Shown here in pieces: positions 22,196 through 40,300 of a stretch of 64,000 bases of DNA; positions within the stretch are counted from its first letter, which is position 1, and the number at the start of each line of letters is the position of its first letter. The DNA lies in contig NC_058052.1 in NCBI RefSeq assembly GCF_020085105.1, positions 23,569,733 to 23,633,732 of the forward strand, given 5' to 3'. Position numbers and translations under genes: made by a program. This stretch comes from Siniperca chuatsi. Its lineage: Eukaryota > Chordata > Actinopteri > Centrarchiformes > Sinipercidae. The notes beneath the pieces were generated by a model, which saw only the letters and a program-made list of their open reading frames with translations, was not told where the DNA came from and did no database searches.

Positions 22196-23505
22196 CTGTT
22201 AAACATAAACTAAAAAGAAAACTAAACAAAGAACATTTACTCATTCAGATTTAGTTTTTTTTACTCAAGCTCTGGAATAAAAATAGGTATGTTTGTCCTC
22301 TCTTTCTGTCAGTCATTCTTCATTTTCTGACTCTCTGTTTTTATTGGGAGGCTTACAGTAGAAAAGCCTATTGGTGAAATAAAGCTTGAACAACAACTTG
22401 AACAATTTCCAGGAGAGAACGTGTTCTTCCTTTGGTTTGAAACACTTAAATTATATTTATCAAAAGTTAAACTTTTGACTTCTGAAACATTGAATGTTTT
22501 GAATGATTTGTTTTTCTTTAAGGTTATGAAGATATTTCCAGTTAGGATATGAGACTCGTACTGGTTATTGTCTGATCTGCTTCCTCCAGAGTCCTGTTTG
22601 AATGTTTCTTGTTGATAAAATCACTTTCCCCCCTATTTTCTGTGTTTGACGTATTGTTTGTCTCATTTTAAGGATGTTTTTATCCTTGAATGATGTTGTA
22701 ATTTTCACAGATGTTTGTGATTTGGCTCCCTTTTGATTGGGTGTTGTGTTCTTAACCTATACTCTACCTACCTATAATTATTTATTAATTCATTCATATT
22801 TTGTATTATTATTCTAAATCTCTAAATTAACAAGTAGTAAAAAGTAGGAATATTTGCCTCAAAATTGTAGTGGAGCAGAAGTATAAAGTAGCATCAAATG
22901 GAAATACTCAAGTAAAAGGTGCCTGAGACAAACACCCTGAGCATCTCAGACATGCTGGAGGATGTGAGGAGGAGAAGGGACAGTCAGGTGTGTTGCAGTC
23001 TATAAATATGCCAGTTTAGACCGGAAGTCAGAGGGAGAAAGATGGGATTTATGCTGAGGAGGCATAGATATTTGCACGTGTATGTATCTATGCTGAGGAG
23101 GTAAAGGCAGTTAGGTGAAACGGAGGGATGTTGAGCAGATGCGAGAACCCACAAAGCAGAAATTCTGTGTTGCGTTCAAGGCCCGGCGGAAGAAGCTAAA
23201 TAAATTAAGCTGAATTGCTGAAAATGAAGCGTACAAAAAGTCCACCACCACAATCATCATCACCCCCCCATTTAATTTAATTATTATTGGAGTATATGTG
23301 GAACCCTGAAGCTTTGACTTTACAAGTGTATAAATATTGTAGTAGACATTTTATGAGTGCACTAAAATCTGCAGTAATTTTCACTTTTTCCTTACAAGTA
23401 CTGTAATGTCCCAGTGATGTAGCTACCGGTTTTATGTTGTTTATCTGGGTGACTATTCAGTGTTGAGCATCTGAGGATTTTCAGACAGAGACACTGAGCA
23501 CAAGC
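22196..23505. other. intergenic, mostly unrecognised
   Basis: This AT-rich stretch lies between the zinc-finger pseudogene and the inferred 3' end of lgalsl. About 80 bases at 22845-22922 (AGTAAAAAGTAGGAATATTT, AAATACTCAAGTAAAAGG) resemble an end of the hAT-like family seen at 12872. TATGCTGAGGAGG occurs twice, near 23050 and 23091. No gene was seen. Confidence 0.45.
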
Positions 23506-26500
23506 ACATTCAGATGAGAAGTTTATTGGATTGCAAAGTAGCTGTTTTTACAAAAGCATGAGGAGGGGAAAAAACATTTGGAGAGGTCTAACACAATGGT
23601 AGAATGTACTGTCTTCATCTAAACACTGGTCCAGTGCACATCCTCAATGAGACACAAATTCAGCGTCATGTTGCATCGTGTTGTAAACAAGAGTGCTCCT
23701 CCTGTTTTTTTGCGGAGCAGTTTTTTGTGGCAAACAGAAAGCTGCTCAGCTGGAAAAACAGCCAACATGACGCTTGGTAACATGAAAGACTTTCAGAAGA
23801 TCATAGTCACAACAGTAACAACACCCTGGTGATCCTCAGACTTGGTACATCTCGGGGAAAGAAAAAAAAAAAACAGTCAAAATGATGGTTAACCTTGTTT
23901 TGTGGTTAAAAGAAAATATTTTACCCAATCCTCGTTTTCACACTTTTCCTTGTGTCATACAGGAAAGTACAATATGTAAAGAAACACTTTAACCATTATA
24001 AAAAAATCTCAACTTTTTAAGTTGCCTTCATATAAACAGCAAAAAATTGTTTGTTACCAATACAGTAGGTATGACGTTACCACACACGACCCTGCTGGTT
24101 ACACTGTAATAAATAGAAACAATAACATGATTGTACAACCACACAATACATTAGCAACAGATCAGCCTACTTCTACTCAGAGGACACTTCTTAAATGGAC
24201 ATCATGTTGTAGCCGTTCTTACAACAGTCATGTAGGTTTTAGTACTTTTTATAAAGTCATTGTGTTGTTCTACTTGTTAAAAAGGTTCTGGGGGAAAAAA
24301 GCTCGATTTAGATACTTATGTCCATATTCTTGCTTTGTGCATCCTAATGTTAATGCCAACAGTGTTCAAAGACTGTAATTTGGTAAGTACTAAACTGGAA
24401 TCCTAGGCTATAAAAAGGTAAACAGGTCAAAGGAAAATAAAACGCAACCACGAGGGGAAATCTGCCCTCGAAACACGCCTGATACAGTAGGTGGAAAAAA
24501 AGAAAGAGCATGCTTGACTGGAGCAAAAACTGGCAATACCTCAATCTTCCATGTATACAAAATGCCAGGTACTAGCTTACATGCACAACAGTATCTCAGC
24601 TTGGTATTCCTCACGAAAAAACGAAGCCTGTGAGGCCGCGTTCATAAATATGTACATCCAAAGTCCAAAAGCAGGGTAACATACAGACCTGGGTCAAATC
24701 AATAGTTTCTTTTGCGTCAGACGCCCACAATTTTTAACTGAGTAGGAAGGATGGTCTATTTCACCCTTTACAACTGAAGTATTTAGTTACCTGGGTATTT
24801 ATCATCAGATTACAATCAGGAAGAGAATAACATTCAGTTTTTCAGTTGCATTTTTAAAAAGGGTTGAAGAACAATTAATATAATAGTTAAGAACAAGACT
24901 CATTATGTCCCAGGATTGTTCTTCAAAAGACACGGGATCATTAGGAGATCAGGAACTGGGACGTGTTGTATCTAACACCATAAACACAATATATGTTGGA
25001 GGTTTTCTACGCACATGTATGTACCGAAAATGTTTTTTTACTGGAAGCAGTTGTGAGTCCCTTAAGGGGACACCAAGACTGTTTTTGAAGTGCTTTATAA
25101 AGTGCAACAGTACAACATAAGTAAGCTCAAGTACCATCAGCTTATCATGTACCTGCACTGCACCCAACTGTGCAGAAAACCTAATGGGGAAAACATACTG
25201 CGCTCGTACACAACTGGAAAACCCACAATAGTCTCATAAACAATTAGCTAATACAGAGTTAAACTGTGCTATGTTGAGCAAAACACACACACACATACAA
25301 AACACCCCCTGGTTCGAGCCCTTTAATTCAGGAAGTCTTGAATTGTTCATCTCCCTCCCCCATAATTCCTAGCAACAGAACTACCGCTGCCAGCTGTGCT
25401 CCATGTGCTACAGCTGAGGTGCCAAAAACGTGAACCTGTATTACACTTTAACACACATCTTGTTTCCACATCCATGAAACATACGGCTGAGTTATGGTCA
25501 TATTCTTTACATGGTGTATATTAACATGTTATTACAGGAAACTGTAGCGTTACAAATGGATGGTCATCAGTTAATGGAAAGAACACAAAAACAGTATCCA
25601 ATAACACACCCAGCCAACACAATTACACAGTATTTATACACATTTGTTCTGTTGTAATACTGGAGTAATGACGCAGCGCACCAGCTCACATCCTTTCAAA
25701 ACTGCCCTTCTCACTGCCCTCTCATACTAAACTGTACTCATTTCCTGTTTGTGTCCGAAATATACCAGAGCTTGCCAAGAGAAAACGAGGAACTGAGGAA
25801 GACTCAGTCTGACCAACCAGGAGAAAAAAAGTTCTGCTCCAGAGCAGTCAGTCTTGGAGCAGCGACCTTATTGCTTCGTGAAAGGAGCTAATAAGTACTC
25901 AGTGCATGCATGTATGGAAAGCAACTTCTCTGTATTTTGATGGATGCTGCACACAGCTGCAGCCCACTGTGCGCAGACAATAATGAGATGTTAAAACAAA
26001 GAGGTTTCCTCAAAGATGCCTCAGAAATCTAAAGGAAGCTTCATTAGTGTGAGCAATGCTACGCAACAATTACAGAGAGCCCTGCAGTGAAGTCATGGCT
26101 TACTCCAAATTCACAGCAGCAAAAGGTGATGGGAAAACCTTCATTAGCTTGTTAAGATCAAGTGTAAAAATGTCAAAATCTTAATGGTACTTCTGTGCAG
26201 CCTTGTGAAACGGTCTACCAACAACTACTCTTTGCTTCTTCACTGCGTTGAGCTGCTCAAAAAGTAGATACAAAGCATGACACGTTCAATTTTCTGTGAA
26301 CTACATCATGTGTCTCCAGAGATGATCAAAGCTTCTCCAACCTGGTTCAAGTTTTACTGGCATCTATATAGAACCAGCAGAAATCTGTACCACTTTCTAA
26401 TAAGTCCCCTGTATAAGGGTTTATAGGTTATAAATGTATCTACTATAATCTACTGTATGTGTTCAACTTTACAGAGCATAATGAGTATTGATACTGTAGG

Positions 26501-28264
26501 AGGTGTAAACAGAGCACCTTAAAAACATAATACTTTTAATACTGTGAGTTCTGCTTTGAAGATAACTTCTGCTATTACTTGTAACTTCCTTTCTGCTTCA
26601 GTTAAGGAAAATACGTCCTGTGTCGATTGGAATGGTTATAGAGACAAAACTATTGTAATGCATTTAAGACACAATTGTATTTGTTAGAGTTGTAAAATCC
26701 TGCCGGCTGCAATAAACAAGGATGCTTTGTAAGATCTATCTGCCTCAGTGTGGACAAGACGCTGATGTGGAATGATTCAGGAAACACAAAAAAAGCCATA
26801 AAAAACACATACTGCAGGACTGAAAATGGACTATAAACAGCACCAGCCATACCATCAAATAACCGTGACATTAAGTAATAATTTTGTGCATCACTATATC
26901 TTCTATGCTACTACAGAAACATGAATACTATACATTCAAAATAGCATCAGGATCCGATCCTGCTTCCAAACAACCAACTGACCGTCGAATGTGACTGAAG
27001 ACAGCGAACACCTGCACACTTTGACAGCATTGTTTCTTCTAAATATGGACTGAAGTGAGTGTTTTTTTTATGTGAATAAGTTGCATATCGGTTTAGTGTA
27101 CAATTCAAAGGTTGCATGTTTTCTGTCAGTGTGACAGCAGAGAGCAGAGACCAATTTTCAAACTCATTAAAAAGCCATTTCCCCACTCTCCTTGCTCACC
27201 AGAGTCAGTCACAATTCTACTTCCTGTTCACCACAGGACTTTCTATCAACAGGAGAATGGCTGAAGTGACACACGCAGCGTACAGCATGGGACGCTCTCT
27301 GATACATCTTGTCATGATATAATCCTCGTTTTTGGGTATTTAGGTCGGTGAGACTGCAGCGTGTTACCATGACAACTGGGATAAACCCAAGGGAGGGCAG
27401 GGGAGAGCCTACGGAGTTGGAGATACATCAGCACAGAGAAAACAGGGTGTAACACTGCACTCTATTGTGGTCAGAAGATGGAGTTTTAGAGAATAAGTGC
27501 AACAATAAATACCCATCCGGCTGGGTTGAGTGAAATCAAATCTGAAAGCGTTAAACAACTTGTAACATTCTGCTTTCAACCAGTTTTATCTGATATGAAA
27601 AATCATGTTTCTGCCCTCGTGGGAAATTAGTCAAGGCTCAGATTGAACATCTTAACACTGCTCAGGTCCAATACTGCAGAATTATACAGCATATTAGTTG
27701 AAAATCTTGGTACATTTTTCACAAACTATGCTCATTGTCTCTTTTTAGATTGAGCCACAAGCATGTTTCCAGTTTATCCAAAAGGTTTTGCAAGATTTTG
27801 ACACATAAGCAACAGTTTGCTTTCATATTAGCTGTTAAATGCCAGATATTTTTTCCTGAGTAAGTAACTGGTTTCTGCGACATCTGAGTAATTTTTCCAT
27901 CCTTGAAAAGTACTCCACACCTGCCTCTACCTCGGCATCCCGAAAGGATTCAACATAAAAAATGAATGTGCTATGAATAAGCTGTGAGATCCCTGATCTG
28001 ACAAAACTGGGGCTACAAAGAGGAGAAACATGAAAATGGAGCAAACACATTCACCCTCAAAACAGCATCAGAAAGGAATGGAAAGAAGTGAATGAAATGT
28101 AGCAAAATAACTCTAACTTGTCACCACCGAAGCCTTTTTCCAGTTGCTATGCAGCTGCAGTGTTGCATGATGGGTTATGGATGAAGGCGTATATGTGCGT
28201 GTGGTCATCTGTGGTCAAGTCCTTGCTTCACACACACGACTTGCAGAGCAGGAAGAGTGGGAAG
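23506..28264 (-). other. lgalsl: inferred long lgalsl 3' UTR
   Basis: Downstream of the TAA there are about 4.7 kb with no gene and, unlike neighbouring non-coding DNA, no recognisable transposon. At the end a clean minus-strand AATAAA lies at 23522-23527. The mammalian transcript also has a multi-kilobase 3' UTR (established knowledge, from memory). An earlier polyadenylation site is possible. Confidence 0.5.
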
Positions 28265-33946
<5,682 letters not shown>

Positions 33947-34110
33947 CTTGAGCAGAATAGCATAGGAAGGTTATTATCGGAGCAGAGGCAGCCCTGCCGG
34001 GGAGTCTGGTGTGTCAGCGTCGTGGCACTGACTCAGGAGGATATTCCTGTTCCTGCTCCTGCTCCTATTCCTGGGTCTCCACGTCTGAAACTGGCCTGAC
34101 AGCGAGCTCA
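33947..34110 (-). promoter_or_regulatory. lgalsl: probable lgalsl promoter and 5' UTR
   Basis: GC-richer sequence directly upstream of the lgalsl ATG, with tandem TCCTGC/TCCTGT motifs at about 34045-34070. There is no TATA box. The boundary is approximate. Confidence 0.35.
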
Positions 34111-34679
34111 GCCGCCTAGCAGGACATCCCTCCGCTCCACTGCCTGTCTGAAATGGGTGGATATCTGCTGACGTATGCTTTATAATAATTACAGACTAAA
34201 AGCTTAATCCCCGTCTGTTGGAGAAGGCTAATCAGACAGATTTTCCTCAACCCTTCACCCAATTAGGCAACGTGCTCTTTGGGCTTTTTATTTCTAGATT
34301 TCAACAGCAATCCAGTTTATAATTCAGATTGAATAACTGGTTTGTGTGTGAGCGCCAGACCGCTGCACTCATGTGTGGTCTATTCAGTTCATGTGTGACA
34401 CAGTGTGGCTCTGGCCTAATTGGCCAAAGTATGCACGCTCAATACTTTTGAATGATTAAACAATACTGTAGGCCTCTGAGGCCACAGCGAGTTTTAATTA
34501 GACCAGGTTCTGCTCAGTTGTGAGCCTGGAACATGAATTGCTTTTCAGTCAGTGAAGGAGACATTCATATTGTCTCCCTTTCATTGATTATTGCACAAAC
34601 AACCCCCTGCCTTTCTGCCTTTCTCCCTCTATCTGTCCATTCCTCTGCATGCAAACCCCTCCCCTATCTCTCTCTCATT

Positions 34680-34698
34680 GTGTGTGTGTGTGTGTGTC
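34680..34698. repeat. (TG)n microsatellite
   Basis: Nine TG units following a CT-rich stretch. Confidence 0.85.
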
Positions 34699-35689
34699 TT
34701 TCAGGCTGGTGCCTCGTTTAGTTTAACCGGTTCATCCTGCCCCTCTGTGGACATTTAAAGGCATTACAAGCTGAAGCATCATGTCAGAGTCCTTTTCCAT
34801 AGATGGTTGATGCATCAGCCAGTTAAAAGCTCTTAAAGCCGTTTATATCAGGGGTTTAATACATTCATTTGCATTACACAGTCCCATTAGGAAATCTTCT
34901 TTTATCCCTCTGGACTCTTTTAACGTTTGACATCAGGATTTGACATTTGAGGCGAGAAAACATACATTTTTAACGTGTGGCCACAGTACCATGCTCTACA
35001 CTCAAACAGGTCAAATTAATGTTTAAAAAAAAAGCTGTATGTTGGAGCACTGACACATCCATAGGAGACAGAGACATCCATAAGGTTTTTTCATCCCTTC
35101 TCAGTTTTTTTTTCTGCCAAAGAAAACCCATCAAGAAGTCTTTTTTTCTAATAATACATTTAATTTAAAGCCCCTTTCACATAACCCGCAGACTTTACAT
35201 AAAGACAACAAGTAAAAGAACTACTGTAATAAAAAGATTGACTAAAGAGATTAGTCTTAAACTTAGATTTAAAAACATTATTGGCTGAATATAAATGTCA
35301 AATAAAAATTTTCCCAGTGAGCAAATCTTTTTACAGCAAAGAAACATAAAAAAATTGAATTACCCCAAATGTGCAGTACAGTACACAGTGACTCAATAAA
35401 AAGCTATTAAAAGACAGTTAACAGTCCAATTATGTACATTTCCCTCATTAATCTTTATGGGTGCAACAGCAGCAGCAGACAGAAACATCCTGCTTATTTT
35501 TGACTTAATTACAACAATGGACATCACTGATGCAGACAAAACACTTAATTGTATCTCTACACATAAGTATTTTATAAAATCAAAATAACATGCTTAATCG
35601 ATTGTGAGCCTTTCGTTACTCGTACAACTTTCTGTTCAGTTTTTGTAGTTGCCATTTCCAAGCCTGTGTCTCCTATCACACCCTAGTGG

Positions 35690-35842
35690 CCCGAGAAGGG
35701 GCGATCTCTCTTTGTGGAATTCTTCTTGTCTTCTTAGAGAGCTTTTGGGTTCGCTGGGTTGGGAGCAATTAGCTTTTTTAGGCCTGTAAAGCCTATTTAA
35801 ACAATATGTGATATTGTGCTATACAAATAAACTTGACATGTC
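35690..35842. repeat. dispersed fish repeat, plus orientation
   Basis: The end GTGATATTGTGCTATACAAA followed by TAAACTTGAC is the reverse-complement counterpart of the block at 31640. The body holds GGCCCGAGAAGGGGCG and GGGTTGGGAGCAATTAGC. Confidence 0.6.
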
Positions 35843-37249
35843 ATAGCCCACATGTACAGGGGCCAGAAGTATCCTCTCTCTGTTTGGTCTGGATCTCTCA
35901 GGACCTTACTGAGTCTACCTGTGGTGTTTACCTGTGTCGAGTGTTTCTAAATCTAGTTCATAGAGGATTTCTATGCTGTAAACCCTCATGGAGCAGAAGG
36001 AAGAATTCCAGTGAAGCTGACAACAACGTGTTATTTTGTTCAGATTGATTTCAGGTACTCAACTGATCTGGTTGTATATGATTAATCCACGTTGAGGGAC
36101 TGCTACATGTGTGCTTATTGTGAGCAGCACTTTTTAACCTTTAGTTATCTGTAAAAAAAAAAAGTTTTAAAAAAACAGCTGGGAGGGAAAAGGAGACTCA
36201 TTCATTTGTCCATTTACAATGCTCTGATGGAGACGAACCAAGAGGATTACGAAGTGCACAAATTCAAACATAGAGGCACAGGAGAAATAACTTTTTGCCA
36301 AATGCTTTCCATTATGATCCACCATAAAGGTGTTTCTGCTAGTTTAAGGTTCATGTTTGTATCATTTCAGCCTGAACTAAAGAAAGTAACAGTTAAGGTA
36401 CAGTACTCGAGTAAATTAGTTGCTTTCCTCCTTTAAACATTAATCATCAGTGATTAAAGTCCTTGTGCAGTCTTGTCTGTTATGCAGTGATAAGTCTCTT
36501 GTTTTGTGCTTCCATCTTGTGGTTTCTTTGGGAACTACGACATGATCTGAAACCATATTTGGAAAATAATGTCCTCATCTTTGCAGGGTTTGGATGAGAG
36601 GAGAAATGTCAAACATGCCTGGGATGTAAGAGTGGGAACGTTTTACCTCTCTCAAGATGAACCAGCCTGATAAATCTTCACACCCTGAGGAAATAAAGGA
36701 GAAATGCAACCGAACAAAACCCCTGGCAGCAGACACACAATACTGAAGGCCCTTTGCTAGATGAGATGACTGCAGGCTATCAGTCACTCCTGCAGGCAGG
36801 TTGATTACACTGCAAAAGAAATATCAATCAGAGAGTGTGTTTTTTAAATCTCATAAAATATGTATGTAATGATAAATTAAGATAGTTCCTTTTGTTTCCA
36901 GATTAGTTTCAGTGTAATAAAAAAAAAGTCAAAATGAAACAGACAAAGGCAGATGACTCCACAAAACATTAACATTACACCAACTAAACTCACATGCCCA
37001 ATTAGGCAAATCATTTATTTGAATTAAAGGAAAAATACGGCCAAACTTCACATCAAGCTGCATGTCAAATTGAGCATCAGCCCGTACAGCCGCAGGTTAG
37101 TTCATGTGGTCTGCAGCCCACATACAGCCCAGAAATGGCCACAGAGCTGCTGTAAATTATACAGATCAGAAAAACCTCCAAATTCCAATATTTTTAAGTC
37201 AGTCGTTGCTCTTGACAGTCAGTATTTAAAACAGTTGGTCCAACTTCAG

Positions 37250-37257
37250 TATAAAAA
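37250..37257 (+). promoter_or_regulatory. abch1: TATA-like box upstream of abch1 exon 1
   Basis: TATAAAAA lies 96 bases before the ATG at 37353, a fitting distance for a short 5' UTR. Caution: a pyrimidine tract ending in TTGCAG at about 37311 could equally be a splice acceptor from an unseen upstream exon. Confidence 0.4.
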
Positions 37258-37352
37258 GTCCCATAGCGCATCCATCGCTCTCCCCCTCTCTCTCGCTGTC
37301 TCTCATTGCAGAGACCCAGCCGGCTCTCCGGTCCGCCCTTCTTCCTGCTGCC

Positions 37353-40300
37353 ATGGCCGCGGAGGCTGCCGGTCTCGATGATGCAAAGGCCGGTCTTGCA
37401 GACTGCACCGAGATGGAGGAGAGGGTAAGATGCTTTTGGATCATTTAGGATGCTCTCTTTGCGAAAACGATCAGGATTGAGTGCCTTGACAGCAGGCCTT
37501 TCCAGTCCCTGACGCGCTGCTGCAGCAAGATGGAGAGAGACTCTGAAGGATGCACACCGCCGCAGCGACCGCGACGATTTCTGTTATTTGGTTTTGGCAC
37601 AATATTCTGCTAGACAATTAGGTTTTGAGGGAGGATGAGCTTTATCGTTTAAGCAACTGGGAGATAAGGGGGGAAGCGAGGGAGCGCCGTGCACGCACCG
37701 TACTGCTGCTGCAGAGCTCACATCCTGTGTGACGCGCTGATGTAAAAGGGAGAAGCGAAAGTGCAGCAGCTGGTCGGTAGGCTGTGTTGGCTACCGAGGC
37801 TCAGCTTATAAATAGCCCGACAGTAGCCATTCTTCAACAGTTTGTGTCTCACTCGCCTCGTTTTCTGCCGAGAGAGATTTGAGCGCGCCTGTCAAGCCCG
37901 TTTTCTTCCACTTGGCGGTGACGCAAGTTGGCAACAACTTGGCAGGAAAGGTAAGTTTTTTCCTGATCAACAGAGCCGAGTATGAATGAAAAGAGAGGCT
38001 TTGTTGGGCTCATTAAGGTTATTATCAGAGGAGAGTGTCGAGCAGAAGAGCCTGCAGAAGCGCAATGAGGTGTTTTCTCTAATTATAGACCTGTTCATCA
38101 ATGGGACTGCTACTAAATGCTCTTTATATTATTGATTTTCTAACAATTCTATATTTGGATAAAATAATCAAGCTCTTAAAATGTTAAAATCACAAGTTAC
38201 CAGAGCCCAAAGTGAGCAGGGTTCATTAAGAATGGCAGGCAATAAAACCCCACATTATTCATTTTATGACAGGAAACAGTGTATCAAGTTAATCTGACAA
38301 CTTGTGAAGCTGTAACCATCAAATATTTGTTGTTTTTGTGCAAAAAGGCTACAAAAATTATTTGTTTTTGTTATTTTGATTAAAAAAAAAACACAATACA
38401 TTTTCTTCTGAGTTCTGAGTAAAGCCACCTGTTACAGGCTGTGGAGATGGGTGTCTGTGCATGCATGTGTGTGTGATAGATGGGCATTCTTCTGAGGAAA
38501 GCATCCGTTCTCCACCTGCCGGCCAGCGAAGCTGAACTCGTTCTTCCACTTTGCACTTACTCGACTGATATGTTTGTGCTTGCTGCTCTTTAGTAGGCCT
38601 AGTTGTCTGCAGTCTGCGGACTCACTCATCAGCCGCTCTTCATCCTTTTCACTTCCCCTTATTTGTGTCCATCTTCTCTCTGGGTGAGTGTTGTCTGCTT
38701 CATACGCCATCAAGTTTACATTTTTCTGTAAGTGTGTTTAGACTTGATCTTTTGTGTTATCTAAGTGTTATCTCAGATGTCGCTGATGGATCTTAACTGG
38801 GTTTAAAATCATCTTGAGGTCTAAAATGATCACAACAGAATGAGGGTGAGATCCGTCTTGGTGTATATTTTGCAGATGTAGGCTATAGTGCCAAAGGTAA
38901 GGGCAACTAAATGCGTCAGATTACGCAATGCAATCGCCCTAATCTCCTCACTGGAAAATGAGAGATGCTGGATTAAAGGAGGGAGTTAGTTGGAGACCGG
39001 GGGAAACCCGTGAAAGAAGGCCGTTATTAGAGATTACTGGGCAAAGGATTGTTTTACGACCCAAATACTTTGTCTGCTGAAGCTTGACAAGATGCAAAGA
39101 AACCACCAGGAATATCAGAGTATGCGAGAGCTTTTTCGGTATGCTGTTGTGCCAGAAGTGAGGTTAATCTTGGATTTTTGGGTTAAAAAGCAAACATTCT
39201 GCAATCTTGAAAAAAGCCTAATTTGGTTTCCTCCTGCAGTGGATTGGTGACTGGCTTGCTTAGAAGAATTGTTTGCATTTTTTTTTCAGCTGTTTGCAGT
39301 AAAGCCTTTTTAAAGCACCACCACTCTTACTGATGGAGCTACAAACTTCTGCACAGAAATAAAACTTAGCCGGGAGGCAAATGTTGTTGAATTGTAGTTT
39401 AATTTATTGTTTCTCAGAAAGATTTTCACCCAAATTTTTATTGTAGTTAGCAGTACCAAGCAGCAAATGTTGTGTTGCGAAGAGTCAAGTGTTTGCTGAT
39501 GTGTTGTCACCCTCCATCTGATGAAGCGTTACACTGCTTAAATGCACCTAACATTTTTGATTTGATATGTTACTTTACATCCCTCTTTGATACATGTCCA
39601 GTACAGCAAAAATAGTTAGAGTTCCTGAGAATGTGAATGTGCCATTACTATTTCCATTTTCAACATTAATTTTTATGAAAGTTTTATTTAGGATTGAAGA
39701 TTTTGTAATGAAAATGTTTTTATCTCACCCATTTAGGGTGGTTTATCAGCAGGATAACACATGAAAATCAATGCTCCACAGTATGACCAAACCAGCCAGA
39801 TGTGGTGACATAAACAGGAGGAATCATCAAGTTGAGAGCCTTGTATTAAACCATACAATACATATGATATAATATGATATGATACAATACATTTGTCTGG
39901 TGTTTTGGGGATGATCACTGCAACATGTTATAGTTAGAAAAAAAGCACATTCTTGTCTGAGAGGTTCTTTCACTTTGCATTTTCGCAGTTAATTGAATAT
40001 GTAGGGTTTGTTGTTCCTATGTGGGATTACAAAATAAAGAAGGAGGGAAAATTTCTTCTATGCGTAAAAATACTTGGCCAATAAAGCTGATTCTGCCTCC
40101 GACTGATGTAAATGTTTGCGATATAACGTCTGGAAAAAGCAGGTGTAAAATTTGTTGAAAAACAAAGAGGGAGACTTGACCACGTTGGCCCTTCTTATCA
40201 TTAATAAGTAATGTGTGTATTACAATGAAACCACTTAGACAAAAACAAACATAAAGCAAAATATGCCAGTAAAGTGTAGTGCACTTCAGGAACGCTTTCT

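Larger units (their letters stand above)
34111..37240. other. intergenic region between lgalsl and abch1
   Basis: Head-to-head spacer of about 3.1 kb between the two start regions. It contains a (TG)n run at 34680-34698 and one dispersed repeat at 35690-35842. Other short open frames have no recognisable family similarity. Confidence 0.5.

Noticed and set aside
25300-25330. Possible tRNA B box, GGTTCGAGCC
   Set aside because: No A box, cloverleaf or terminator found around it.
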